Assembly: GCA_037146715.1 (NCBI GenBank)
Contig: JBAWWO010000004.1
Span: 1-64,000 of the forward strand
Source of the DNA: Alphaproteobacteria bacterium
GTDB lineage: Bacteria; Pseudomonadota; Alphaproteobacteria; UBA7879; UBA5542
DNA length: 64,000 nt
Direction of reading: 5' to 3'
Each line of letters opens with the position of its first letter. The stretch's first letter is position 1. A program made the translations under genes and the position numbers. This document shows, one piece after another, positions 33,844 to 42,499 of this stretch. The notes beneath the pieces are model-generated. The model was given only the letters and a program-made list of their open reading frames with translations, was not told where the DNA came from and did no database searches.

Positions 33844-34614
33844 TTACTTTGCTTTTGCCTTAGGTGTTGCTTTCTTCGCTGCCGGCTTCTTAACAGTTGC
33901 CTTTTTTGCAACAGCTTTTTTAGGGGCAGCCTTTTTCACAGGTGGTTTCTTGGCAGCTAGCTTCTTCGGTGCAACTTTTTTAACAGCCGCTTTAGCGGGT
34001 GCTTTTTTAGGGGCAATTTTCTTAGGTTCTGCCTTTTTCACTGGGGCCTTTTTAACAACCTTTGGCTTGGATTTTTTCTCAGACTTTTCGGCCAAGTGTT
34101 CTTGTTTTGCTTTATTTCTGCTCAAAAGATCGTCCAAATCACGCTGGGTGCAAATACCTAAATCAACGGGGCTGCGCGGGCGAATGTTTTGAATATTCCA
34201 ATGTCCTCGACCACGAATTTTTTCAATGGTTGATTTTGTCGTGCCCACAAGCTTGATGATTTGGTTGTCCGTCAGGTCAGGATGGTTACGAATCACCCAT
34301 GAAACCGCATCAGGCTTGTCATGTCGCTTGTTCAGGGGGGTATACTTGGGGCCCGATGTGCGCCGTTCTTTTTGGGTCAAATGCCCCTTTAAAGCCAATT
34401 TGCGACTTGAATCTGTCATACAAAGTTCAATTTCTTCCAAGGTCAACTGGCCATTGCTTACTGGGTCAAACCCCAGGATTGAGCCTTCTCCATCCGCTAA
34501 AGATTCTATTTCTAGAATGTGAATTTCACAGAACTCAGAAATCTGATTGAACGTTAACGTTGTATTCTCTAATAGCCAAACAGCCGTGGCTTTCGGCATT
34601 AATGGGGCTGTCAT
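33844..34614 (-). CDS. TrcR-like DUF1013 regulator with histone-H1-like tail
   Basis: A 256-residue protein. Residues 1-170 match DUF1013, annotated in alphaproteobacteria as cell-cycle regulator TrcR: MPKATAVWLLENTTLTFNQI, KYTPLNKRHDKPDAVSWVIR and the helix-turn-helix-like DNQIIKLVGTTKSTIEKIRG, where DNA binding is expected. Residues 180-256 are a Lys/Ala/Pro-rich tail with PKK, AKK and VKK repeats, like histone H1 or the tails of bacterial H1-like and AlgP proteins; it should bind DNA non-specifically. A tail this long is unusual for the family as I know it. The gene is monocistronic between repeats and divergent glmU. Confidence 0.85.
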   Translation of the reverse strand: MTAPLMPKATAVWLLENTTLTFNQISEFCEIHILEIESLADGEGSILGFDPVSNGQLTLEEIELCMTDSSRKLALKGHLTQKERRTSGPKYTPLNKRHDKPDAVSWVIRNHPDLTDNQIIKLVGTTKSTIEKIRGRGHWNIQNIRPRSPVDLGICTQRDLDDLLSRNKAKQEHLAEKSEKKSKPKVVKKAPVKKAEPKKIAPKKAPAKAAVKKVAPKKLAAKKPPVKKAAPKKAVAKKATVKKPAAKKATPKAKAK

Positions 34615-34773
34615 TGCGCCCTCCTTCTATTTAGGTTAAAAATCTTTAGCCATTCTATGGGGAGTTAGGCGTTTGGTAAAGGAAATTTTTTGCAAAGCCA
34701 TAACTTTCTGCCCCCAGCAATATACTGTAACAATTCTTGAGCATAATTCTTCTGGCATTTTCTGTGTTTTTTG

Positions 34774-34790
34774 CATACTTTTAAAGTATG
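34774..34790 (+). promoter_or_regulatory. 17-bp palindrome covering the glmU start codon
   Basis: CATACTTTTAAAGTATG is self-complementary, and its last three bases are the glmU ATG. No Shine-Dalgarno sequence precedes this ATG. It could be an operator or could hide the start in the mRNA; an AT-rich chance palindrome is also plausible. Confidence 0.25.
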
Positions 34791-36116
34791 AGTAAGCAAC
34801 CATTTTTTCCAATTATTTTAGCGGCAGGTCAAGGCAGCCGCATGAAGTCTGACACGCCAAAGGTTCTGCACCCTGTGGGGGGGCAACCTATGCTGTATCA
34901 TATTCTGGCAACCCTTAAAACGATGGGGTGTGGGCAGGTGTGTGTAGTGACGGCGCCCAATATGGGTGATGTGCGAGCGACTTTGGGAAATGCCATCGAT
35001 CATGCCATTCAAGAAACACCCTTGGGAACGGCCCATGCGGTCTTATCAGCGGAATCTTATATTAAAGAAAATCAGGACCCCATTTTGGTGCTTTATGGGG
35101 ATACACCCCTGATTGAAGCGGAAACGTTATGGCTGATGCTGGAAGCCCTAGAACACAACCATTTGGTTGTCTTGGGCATGCATCGCACAGATCCTAAATC
35201 CTATGGACGCATTTTTGCCGATGAAACAGGCCGCATTAACCGTATTGTGGAAGCAAAAGATGCGACCTTAGAGGAACGAAGTCATACTTTGTGCAACTCA
35301 GGGGTTATGCTGATTCGTCATGAAGTGTGCTTACCCTTGCTTAAGAAGGTGTCTAATCACAATGCTAACAAAGAATTCTATCTAACGGATTTGATTGAAC
35401 TAGGGAATCAGGCCGGGTACCAATCCAAAGTGATTATTCGTCATTATGATGAATTGCGCGGGGTAAATACACGCCAAGATCTTTCAGAGGTTGAACATGT
35501 TTTTCAAGACAGGAAGCGGGAAGAGTTTATGAAGCTGGGGGTTACGTTGGTTGATCCCTCAACAGTTTATTTTAGTTTTGATACAAAAATTGGTCCCGAT
35601 GTCGTGATTGAACCTTTTGTTACTGTGGGGCCTGGCACTGTAATTGAAAAAGGGGTAACCCTGAAAAGTTTTACAGTTATTGAGGGATCTCATATTCAAG
35701 AAAATGCCGTGATAGGGCCTTTTGCGCGCTTGCGCCCCGGCACAAAAGTGGGCGAAAAAGCCAAAATCGGAAACTTTGTTGAGATTAAAAAATCAACTCT
35801 GGATAAGGGGGCGAAGGTGAGTCACCTTAGTTATATCGGTGACGCTACTATCGGGGAAAACACCAATATTGGGGCAGGTACTATTACCTGCAATTATGAT
35901 GGGTTTTCCAAGCATGAAACCCGCTTGGGCAAGAATGTTTTTGTGGGCTCTAATACGTCCCTGGTGGCGCCCCTTGTTGTGGAAGATAATGCTATTTTGG
36001 GGGCTGGCTCCGTTGTGACAGAAAATGTTTCAAAAGACAGTTTAGTGATTGCCCGTGCGCCTCAACAGAACATTCCTCAAGGGGCAAGCAAGTTTAGAGA
36101 CAAACGTAAAAAGTAA
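34788..36116 (+). CDS. glmU: bifunctional UDP-GlcNAc pyrophosphorylase/GlcN-1-P acetyltransferase
   Basis: A 442-residue two-domain enzyme giving UDP-GlcNAc for peptidoglycan and LPS. The N-terminal uridylyltransferase has LAAGQGSRMKSDTPKVLHPV, TPLGTAHAV and LYGDTPLI. The C-terminal left-handed beta-helix acetyltransferase starts near residue 245 and has the RLRPG, NFVEIKKS, HLSYIGDATIG and NYDGFSKHET motifs. The length is slightly below E. coli GlmU but complete. glmS follows after 9 bp, so the two-step supply of UDP-GlcNAc is encoded in one operon; glmM is not in the window. Confidence 0.97.
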   Translation: MSKQPFFPIILAAGQGSRMKSDTPKVLHPVGGQPMLYHILATLKTMGCGQVCVVTAPNMGDVRATLGNAIDHAIQETPLGTAHAVLSAESYIKENQDPILVLYGDTPLIEAETLWLMLEALEHNHLVVLGMHRTDPKSYGRIFADETGRINRIVEAKDATLEERSHTLCNSGVMLIRHEVCLPLLKKVSNHNANKEFYLTDLIELGNQAGYQSKVIIRHYDELRGVNTRQDLSEVEHVFQDRKREEFMKLGVTLVDPSTVYFSFDTKIGPDVVIEPFVTVGPGTVIEKGVTLKSFTVIEGSHIQENAVIGPFARLRPGTKVGEKAKIGNFVEIKKSTLDKGAKVSHLSYIGDATIGENTNIGAGTITCNYDGFSKHETRLGKNVFVGSNTSLVAPLVVEDNAILGAGSVVTENVSKDSLVIARAPQQNIPQGASKFRDKRKK

Positions 36117-36125
36117 GGAATTTCC

Positions 36126-37946
36126 ATGTGTGGCATTATTGGGGTTGTAAGCGGCAAGAACGTTGTTCCCGCTATTATCGACGGTTTAAAACGGCTGGAG
36201 TATCGAGGGTACGATTCAGCCGGTGTGGCGGTGTTAATGGATGGGCACGTTGAGCGTTGTCGGGCTGTGGGTAAGATTGTGCAACTTGAGGCTGCTCTTA
36301 AGGCGAGTCCAGTGGAAGGCACCGTTGGTATAGGACACACCCGTTGGGCAACCCACGGTGTGCCGAATGAGGCCAATGCGCATCCCCATGGCAACGATAA
36401 AGTGGCTGTTGTTCATAATGGCATTATTGAAAATTATCTTGAACTGAAAAAAGATTTACAAGGCAAGGGATACAAATTTCAAAGCGATACAGATACGGAA
36501 GTGATTGTTCACCTGTTGACGGATTTTTTGAAGGAAGGTTTATTCCCGCAAAAAGCTGCAGCAAAAACATTGGCTAAATTAGAAGGGGCTTTTGCCATTG
36601 GCATTATTTTTTCAGGGCACCCGGATTTTCTGATTTGTGCTCGTCGGGGAAGTCCCTTGGCTATTGGTCACGGTGCAGACGAAATGTTCATTGGCTCTGA
36701 TGCATTGGCTTTGGCCCCGTTTACATCCCAAATTACCTATTTAGAGGAAGGAGATTGGGCCGTTATTCATCAAAAAAATTATCAAATTTTTGACCATGAG
36801 AATAATCCGGTTTCTAGGCCTATTAAGCAAACAGCCCTATCTGGCGCTATGATTGGTAAGGGTGAATATCGCCATTTTATGTTGAAAGAAATTTTTGAAC
36901 AGCCTGGTGTGATTGGGGATATTTTGCAAGCCTATGTCAATCCTTCAGCCCAGGAAATTCATTTAGACATTGCCTTGGACTTCAAAAAAATATCCACGAT
37001 TTATATTGTGGCGTGCGGCACGGCCTATTATGCGGGGATGGTGGCTAAATATTGGATTGAGGAATATGCCCACATTCCAGTGCAGGTTGATATTGCCTCA
37101 GAGTTCAGATATCGCCATACGCCGCTGCCTGAAAACAGTGTAGCTATTTTTATTTCCCAGTCAGGGGAAACGGCAGACACATTGGCTTGTTTGAGGCATG
37201 TCAAAGAACAAGGGCACAAAACCATTGGGGTGATCAATGTGCCGGAAAGTTCAATTGCACGAGAAGTTGATTTCTTGGCAGAAACTCACGCGGGTCCAGA
37301 AATTGGCGTAGCCTCGACCAAAGCCTTCACAGCCCAATTAACGGTGTTAGCTTGTTTTGCCTTGATGGCTGGCCGCTTGCGGGGAATCCTTTCTAAGACA
37401 GCGGAAAAAGAGTGCCTAGAAGGGCTTATGCAGTTGCCCCGCCATATGACGGAATTTTTGAATCATCAAGATGTCATTCAAAAGATTGCCCACTTTCTAC
37501 AAAATTCTCAGACCTTAATTTATTTAGGCCGAGGATCTCAGTTTCCAATTGCTCTGGAAGGGGCTTTGAAGCTAAAGGAAATTTCCTATATTCATGCGGA
37601 AGGATTTGCCACGGGCGAATTAAAACATGGCCCCATTGCCTTAATTGATGAACAAACTCCGGTCATTGTTTTGATTCCGAAAGATCGGTTGCTCGCCAAG
37701 AATGTTTCTAACCTGGAAGAAGTCATTGCGCGCCAGGGGAAGATTATTTTGTTTGGGGACAAAGAAGTGATTGAGCAATTCAAAGATAAAACTTCCTTTT
37801 CCTTAGCTTTAACAGAATTACATCCCTTCGTTCAGCCAATTCTGTATAGCTTGCCTATGCAACTTTTGGCCTACTACACGGCCGTCTTTATGGGAACGGA
37901 TGTGGATCAGCCTAGGAACCTAGCTAAATCCGTTACTGTGGAGTAG
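36126..37946 (+). CDS. glmS: glutamine-fructose-6-phosphate aminotransferase
   Basis: A 606-residue enzyme making glucosamine-6-phosphate from fructose-6-phosphate and glutamine. The N-terminal glutaminase begins MCGIIGVV with catalytic Cys2, and has HTRWATHGVPNEANAHPH. Two SIS isomerase domains follow (VACGTAYYAGMVAKYW; SQSGETADTLACLRH; YLGRGSQFPIALEGALKLKE). The end NLAKSVTVE is the conserved C-terminal tail. An AAGGAA ribosome site precedes the ATG. No glmS ribozyme is expected or seen. It is convergent with the GNAT gene, only 3 bp away. Confidence 0.98.
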   Translation: MCGIIGVVSGKNVVPAIIDGLKRLEYRGYDSAGVAVLMDGHVERCRAVGKIVQLEAALKASPVEGTVGIGHTRWATHGVPNEANAHPHGNDKVAVVHNGIIENYLELKKDLQGKGYKFQSDTDTEVIVHLLTDFLKEGLFPQKAAAKTLAKLEGAFAIGIIFSGHPDFLICARRGSPLAIGHGADEMFIGSDALALAPFTSQITYLEEGDWAVIHQKNYQIFDHENNPVSRPIKQTALSGAMIGKGEYRHFMLKEIFEQPGVIGDILQAYVNPSAQEIHLDIALDFKKISTIYIVACGTAYYAGMVAKYWIEEYAHIPVQVDIASEFRYRHTPLPENSVAIFISQSGETADTLACLRHVKEQGHKTIGVINVPESSIAREVDFLAETHAGPEIGVASTKAFTAQLTVLACFALMAGRLRGILSKTAEKECLEGLMQLPRHMTEFLNHQDVIQKIAHFLQNSQTLIYLGRGSQFPIALEGALKLKEISYIHAEGFATGELKHGPIALIDEQTPVIVLIPKDRLLAKNVSNLEEVIARQGKIILFGDKEVIEQFKDKTSFSLALTELHPFVQPILYSLPMQLLAYYTAVFMGTDVDQPRNLAKSVTVE

Positions 37947-37949
37947 TCG

Positions 37950-38606
37950 TTAGGGTGTACACCGATAAACGGCATATTCCGTGTTGTTCCAGTTGGGGAA
38001 ATTTTTAATAATAGGCTTGCTGTGGGAATCTAGCATGGGCTTAAAACCAAGTTTAGCAAGCAGCTTTTTTGACGGCGTATTAGTGGGGCGAACGATGGCT
38101 TCCATCACCCGCTTGCCAAATTGTTGTTCAAAGAATTTCATAATGGCTTTTGCAAAGGCTGTGCCTAGCCCTTTAGCTCGATAGGGGGGCAAAATGGCGA
38201 AGTAAATCTCGGGGGGATCTTCCCCCCTTGTAGAGCGTTGAATACCCCCTGAGGCAATAACTTTACCATTCTTATGGACGACAAACGCAAGTCCCATGAC
38301 GTCGGGCTGGATGCCGATTTTTTTCAAATCCTCAAAGGTTCCCCAAGAAGCTACATAGTAATCAAAGGTGCTTTTAATCATGGAGATGGGCCAGGGCTTT
38401 AAATCACGCATGGTGCTGGTAGTGTCAGGGTCTGTTAGAATTTCAATATAGCCATCTAGATCTTCCTTTGTATTTTGAAGGGGTATCATTTGAAAAGTGT
38501 CACCGCTTTTCGTGACTAAGGTTTTGGCGTATTTATCTGCATAGGCAAAGGATAGTAGCGGCAGTAAAACGAAAAGAAAAAAGAATTTTTTGAACAGGTT
38601 ATGCAT
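37950..38606 (-). CDS. GNAT acetyltransferase with an N-terminal signal peptide
   Basis: A 218-residue protein. The ATG at 38606 overlaps the preceding glycosyltransferase stop by 8 bp and starts MHNLFKKFFFLFVLLPLLSF, a Sec signal or anchor with likely cleavage at AYA. The rest is a RimJ/RimL-like GNAT fold: FQMIPLQNTKEDLDGYIEIL, then GLAFVVHKNGKVIASGGI, the acetyl-CoA loop region PPYRAKGLGTAFAKAIM and TNTPSKKLLAKLGFKP. GNAT enzymes normally act in the cytosol, because acetyl-CoA is absent outside. An exported form would need a host-side donor or a different role. A non-cleaved N-in anchor would face the enzyme outward as well. Confidence 0.75.
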   Translation of the reverse strand: MHNLFKKFFFLFVLLPLLSFAYADKYAKTLVTKSGDTFQMIPLQNTKEDLDGYIEILTDPDTTSTMRDLKPWPISMIKSTFDYYVASWGTFEDLKKIGIQPDVMGLAFVVHKNGKVIASGGIQRSTRGEDPPEIYFAILPPYRAKGLGTAFAKAIMKFFEQQFGKRVMEAIVRPTNTPSKKLLAKLGFKPMLDSHSKPIIKNFPNWNNTEYAVYRCTP

Positions 38607-39510
38607 TGAGATAAAACAACCTTTTGAATTCACGTCGTGCCTGATGAAGGCTTTCTAAAATAAGACCACAAGTGAAACTTAAAAATGAAATAATGACAAG
38701 GCTTGCGGATAAAATAGCTGTAGGAAACCTGGGCACTAGGCCGGTTGCAATATAGTTCTTCACGATTGGATATCCTAAGAATAAAGCCATGGCAAAAATG
38801 GCCAGACCAATTTGGGCGAAAAACATAAAGGGCCGCATTTCTTTATACAGAATAACCATGCGCCACAGAATTTTGAAACCGTCGGTCCAAGTGTTGAGTT
38901 TGCTGTAAGAACCCTCGGGCCGTTTGCGGTAGATTGTGGATACTTCTTTCACAGGGCATTTCATTTCAAGGGCATGGATAGAAAGCTCAGTTTCAATATC
39001 AAACCCAGAAGATAGGGCGGGGAAAGACTTAACGAATCTTTTCGAAAAGGCCCGATAGCCGGAAAAAATATCTGTAAAATGGCTTCTGAAAATGATTTTT
39101 AGCGCCCAATTGAACAGCTTATTACCCAGGGCGTGGCCGGAAGGATAGGCCTCTTTGTCGTCGGCTGCCCGGATTCCCACAATCATATCATAGGCATGAT
39201 TTTCTACATCTTGAATCATTTGGGGGGCAATTGCGGCATCATAGGTTTCGTCCCCATCTACCATCAGATAAATGTCAGCTTGGACCTCGCGGAACATGCG
39301 ACGGACTACATTGCCTTTTCCTTGGTAGGATTCCCTAAAAACAATGGCCCCTGCTTTTTGAGCCAAAGACATGGTTTCATCTGTGGAATTGTTGTCAAAG
39401 ACGTAAATTTTGGCATGTGGAAGATGCTTCTGAAAGTCCTTTACCACATTAGCAATGGTAATGGCTTCATTATAACAGGGGATCAAAACAGCAACTTCAG
39501 GCTTTTTCAT
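38599..39510 (-). CDS. family 2 glycosyltransferase, membrane anchored
   Basis: A 303-residue GT-A enzyme. It starts KKPEVAVLIPCYNEAITIAN, has the DNNSTDETM nucleotide-binding stretch and the metal-binding DGDETYD motif, and the C-terminal catalytic-face segment KEVSTIYRKRPEGSYSKL. Two TMs (about 230-250 and 265-290) tether it to the inner membrane, as in dolichyl-phosphate-mannose-synthase-like and GtrB-type enzymes that load a polyprenyl phosphate with a sugar. The gene overlaps the membrane protein gene upstream by 14 bp. That neighbour may use the lipid-linked sugar, by analogy with GtrB/GtrC pairs. Confidence 0.9.
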   Translation of the reverse strand: MKKPEVAVLIPCYNEAITIANVVKDFQKHLPHAKIYVFDNNSTDETMSLAQKAGAIVFRESYQGKGNVVRRMFREVQADIYLMVDGDETYDAAIAPQMIQDVENHAYDMIVGIRAADDKEAYPSGHALGNKLFNWALKIIFRSHFTDIFSGYRAFSKRFVKSFPALSSGFDIETELSIHALEMKCPVKEVSTIYRKRPEGSYSKLNTWTDGFKILWRMVILYKEMRPFMFFAQIGLAIFAMALFLGYPIVKNYIATGLVPRFPTAILSASLVIISFLSFTCGLILESLHQARREFKRLFYLNA

Positions 39511-40912
39511 AATGTGGATATATCTTTAATACTAACTCTCTGAATCCTAAAACAAGAAGGAAAACGATACAAGGCCAAAATAAGAGGGTGTAGCGCGGGA
39601 AAGCCGCTTGAACCAAGCAGATGACTAAAAAGCCGGCATGAATCATGCAAGCACTTGTAAAACCAGTGAGTTCCGCGGTGGAAAGAGACAGTTGTTTGAA
39701 TCCTCGATAAAAGCCAAGACCAATAAAATAAAGGCTGCTTAAAAAAGCAAGACCAAAGGCAAGGCGCATGAAATAAGCCATAGTGTTGCCATAGTATCTT
39801 TTAAAGTGACGGAATCCTTGGAAGTAATCTAAAACACTAGGTTCAATTTGATTTTTATGAGAGTCTAAGAATTCGTAAATATTCCTATTTTGAGCTGTTG
39901 TGCGCAGTTCTAGAAAGGTCCAAGCTCCTATGTAGCTCATCAGTACATCTTTTGCGTAACCTAAAGGATTGTTTTTGATAATTTCAAGAGCAATGGTTTT
40001 ATGATCATGGTCAGTTAACTTTAAGTGATTCTCTTGAGTGATTTTTCCTAAAACAGCATAGCGCATTTCATCATAAAAACGGCAGGCCAGAGAAAATTCT
40101 ACAGCTAATGAAATTTGTGATGCCTTTTGTAAGACAGATTGTACCTTCAGGGATTCTTTAATAAAGGGTTCCATGAACTGGGGCAGGGTTGATGGAGTAT
40201 CTTCTTTGGCAATAATGCCCGCTTTGCCAAGCAAATTATGACCCAAAAAATCTTCTGTATTGAAGACGTCGTTTTTAATATATTGACCGGTGCTGCCTAG
40301 CAAGAAAAGGACTAAAACAGGCATATAAATTTTTCCAAGGTTTATTAAAGAGAAAGTCTTTCTGAAAAACAGGGCCCACAGGAGGATCGGAACCACAAGC
40401 ATAAATTTAAAAACAGGTTTGCATAAAATACCAAGACCAATGCAGAAACTTACCCATAATAAATATTTGAGTTTCTGGGTATCGAAAAATCGTAACAGTG
40501 TCCCCAATATCAACATCAAAAAGGCTGCTGAAAAAGACTCTGGCAAAATGAAAAATGCCATTTTGATGAAAGGGTAATTTAGCGCAAAGCCAACAAAGAA
40601 CATGGCAATATAGAGGGGTTTTTCCGTTATTTTAAAGCATCCTAACGTTAAATAGGTAAGCGCTGTCCAGTAAACGGCCAGCTGAATATAGGGGAGCAAA
40701 GCAAAGGAGCGAAACAAAGTTTGTAGACCCCGTAAAAACCAGGGGTATCCTAAGGGGCGTTGAATGCCAAATCCAATATACCCATCTGAGTCAGCACTCA
40801 TTATGGGATCTGAATTGAAGAGCATCAGGGAAATAACAAATCCAACAAGACCTAACAAAGAAAAGGCTGTGACTTTTCGGTCAGAAAAACAAGATTTTGA
40901 ACAACTTATCAT
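39497..40912 (-). CDS. polytopic membrane protein, possible lipid-sugar-dependent glycosyltransferase
   Basis: A 471-residue protein with about ten to eleven TMs. Early loop residues include MSADSDGYIGFGIQRPLGYP, which is reminiscent of GT-C enzymes, where an acidic residue in the first periplasmic loop is catalytic (PMT, ArnT, GtrC families). The GT2 enzyme encoded immediately downstream with a 14-bp overlap would supply the lipid-linked sugar. I cannot assign a family with certainty. Its own ATG overlaps the stop of the BamE-like gene (TAATG). Surface glycan modification is the likely setting. Confidence 0.6.
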   Translation of the reverse strand: MISCSKSCFSDRKVTAFSLLGLVGFVISLMLFNSDPIMSADSDGYIGFGIQRPLGYPWFLRGLQTLFRSFALLPYIQLAVYWTALTYLTLGCFKITEKPLYIAMFFVGFALNYPFIKMAFFILPESFSAAFLMLILGTLLRFFDTQKLKYLLWVSFCIGLGILCKPVFKFMLVVPILLWALFFRKTFSLINLGKIYMPVLVLFLLGSTGQYIKNDVFNTEDFLGHNLLGKAGIIAKEDTPSTLPQFMEPFIKESLKVQSVLQKASQISLAVEFSLACRFYDEMRYAVLGKITQENHLKLTDHDHKTIALEIIKNNPLGYAKDVLMSYIGAWTFLELRTTAQNRNIYEFLDSHKNQIEPSVLDYFQGFRHFKRYYGNTMAYFMRLAFGLAFLSSLYFIGLGFYRGFKQLSLSTAELTGFTSACMIHAGFLVICLVQAAFPRYTLLFWPCIVFLLVLGFRELVLKIYPHYEKA

Positions 40913-41352
40913 TATTGAGATTGTTTTTTCTTCGAGTCGTTATAACGTCCCATATTCCCAAAAATTTCAGAGAGAGCTGAGGGATCTTTTCCGTAGGTAG
41001 GGGTTTTATCTGAACTTACAGAAACATCATATCCTTGTTGATCAAGTTGCTTAATGGAGGTCACCATGTTGGCTTTATCAAATTCAATGAACACGATGTG
41101 GCGTTCAAGCAGTTTGGGGGCCAAGAAAGATCGGGTGGTGTTTTGTTCTCCAATATAATACCAGCCTTTACCAGTGAAAAGTTCCTGGCTTGAGGGCGGA
41201 CCCAGTATTTCATGAACCTCTCCTCGAGATGTTTCTCCAACTTTTATTTTCTTTAGGTTTTCTAAATCAATAAAATTGCCCCGGGTGTTTAAGGTGGGGG
41301 AACAAGCTGTTAAGGATAAGAGGGCTAAAAAAAATAAAGAAAATTTTATCAT
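40912..41352 (-). CDS. bamE: BamE/OmlA-family outer-membrane lipoprotein
   Basis: A 146-residue lipoprotein. The ATG at 41352 begins MIKFSLFFLALLSLTACSPT, a signal peptide with lipobox LTAC; an in-frame start at 41397 would lie inside the upstream ATPase gene. The SmpA/OmlA domain is clear: LKKIKVGETSRGEVHEILG, PPSSQ, GKGWYYIGE and IVFIEFDKANMVTSI. BamE helps the BAM complex fold outer-membrane proteins. Its place 19 bp after a sugar-importer ATPase gene and before glycan genes is unusual and probably reflects operon merging. Confidence 0.88.
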   Translation of the reverse strand: MIKFSLFFLALLSLTACSPTLNTRGNFIDLENLKKIKVGETSRGEVHEILGPPSSQELFTGKGWYYIGEQNTTRSFLAPKLLERHIVFIEFDKANMVTSIKQLDQQGYDVSVSSDKTPTYGKDPSALSEIFGNMGRYNDSKKKQSQ

Positions 41353-41371
41353 GATTGGTATATACCTATTG

Positions 41372-42487
41372 CTAACTGTCTTGAGAGGGGCGTTCAAAAG
41401 ATAGCCCTGTATCTGCGTGAAACAGATGACAATCTTTCGGCTTTACATCCACGTGAACTTTTTCGCCCACTTTAAGCTTTTGGTCTCCAGAAGTTCTGAC
41501 CAGTAAGGTTTGCCCTTTGTCAATTTCTACATAAAGATAAATTTCGCCACCCAAGTGTTCAATCATATGAATGTGCCCTTCAAAAAGAGCGTCTTTTGAG
41601 GATGTTAAAAATAGATGTTCGGGGCGAATACCCAGTTCAGCAGTGCTGCCGGGGCCTAAATCTCTGATTTGAACAGGTAAAGCCACGGGAAGTTGCATGG
41701 TTTGGTCGTGAGGCAACCGGAGGGTTACTACATCATCTTTCAGAGCTTCAATTGCGACATTCAAGAAATTCATCTTGGGGGATCCAATAAAGCCCGCCAC
41801 GAACTTATTGATGGGATGGTGATATAATTGCAGAGGAGATCCTATTTGCTCAATGCGCCCTGCATTCATCACAACGATTTTATCAGCCAAGGTCATGGCT
41901 TCAACCTGATCATGGGTCACGTAAATCATGGTGGTGTGCAGTTTTTCTTTCAATGTGGCAATATGCATGCGCATTTGTACCCGCAAAGTAGCGTCTAGAT
42001 TTGAGAGAGGCTCATCAAACAAAAAGACTTTGGGGTCGCGAATAATGGCCCGACCAATGGCCACTCGTTGCCGTTGGCCCCCGGAAAGCTGTTTGGGCTT
42101 ACGGTCAAGGAGATGTGTTACTTTTAAGGTTTCTGCGGCAGCTACGACCCGGCTGTGAATTTCAGCTTTAGGATATTTACTGCGGCGCAGGGCAAAAGAC
42201 ATATTTTCATAAACAGTCATGTGTGGATACAAGGCATAGGACTGGAAAACCATAGCAACGCCACGCTTAGCAGGTTCCATATAGGTTACATCTAAGTCAG
42301 CGATGTGGATGGATCCATCGGTTACATCTTCAAGACCGGCAATAAGGCGCAACAAGGTTGATTTTCCGCAACCGGATGGCCCCACAAACACAGTGAAATG
42401 ATTGCTTTCAATTTCCAGGTTGATGTGATGCAGCACATCAACTTTTCCGAAAGATTTATGAACGTTTTTTAAAACAACTTTAGTCAT
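41372..42487 (-). CDS. sugar ABC transporter ATP-binding protein (MalK/UgpC family)
   Basis: A 371-residue importer ATPase. Walker A is GPSGCGKST, the signature [12 protein letters not shown], Walker [14 protein letters not shown] and the H-loop [16 protein letters not shown]-terminal OB/TOBE regulatory domain (about 240-365) includes [10 protein letters not shown] and [12 protein letters not shown], typical of MalK/UgpC (CUT1) subunits. It energises the two permeases encoded just upstream. The binding protein lies 5 kb away on the other strand (47914). Substrate class is a di- or oligosaccharide or glycerol-3-phosphate diester; trehalose/maltose is favoured by the binding protein. Confidence 0.93.
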   Translation of the reverse strand: MTKVVLKNVHKSFGKVDVLHHINLEIESNHFTVFVGPSGCGKSTLLRLIAGLEDVTDGSIHIADLDVTYMEPAKRGVAMVFQSYALYPHMTVYENMSFALRRSKYPKAEIHSRVVAAAETLKVTHLLDRKPKQLSGGQRQRVAIGRAIIRDPKVFLFDEPLSNLDATLRVQMRMHIATLKEKLHTTMIYVTHDQVEAMTLADKIVVMNAGRIEQIGSPLQLYHHPINKFVAGFIGSPKMNFLNVAIEALKDDVVTLRLPHDQTMQLPVALPVQIRDLGPGSTAELGIRPEHLFLTSSKDALFEGHIHMIEHLGGEIYLYVEIDKGQTLLVRTSGDQKLKVGEKVHVDVKPKDCHLFHADTGLSFERPSQDS

Positions 42488-42499
42488 CTTTAAATCCTG

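Noticed and set aside
33708-33911. A 67-codon minus-strand ORF rich in Arg/Gln and Pro.
   Set aside because: It lies across the 3' end of the trcR-like gene in another frame and across family A repeats; no ribosome site and repeat-derived composition.
33950-34192. Plus-strand ORF with Ala/Phe/Gly repeats opposite the H1-like tail.
   Set aside because: It is the antisense shadow of the Lys/Ala-rich tail; its hydrophobic composition is forced by the codons on the other strand.
36117-36125. Possible glmS ribozyme or riboswitch before glmS.
   Set aside because: The glmU-glmS gap is only 9 bp, and the ribozyme belongs to Gram-positive bacteria.
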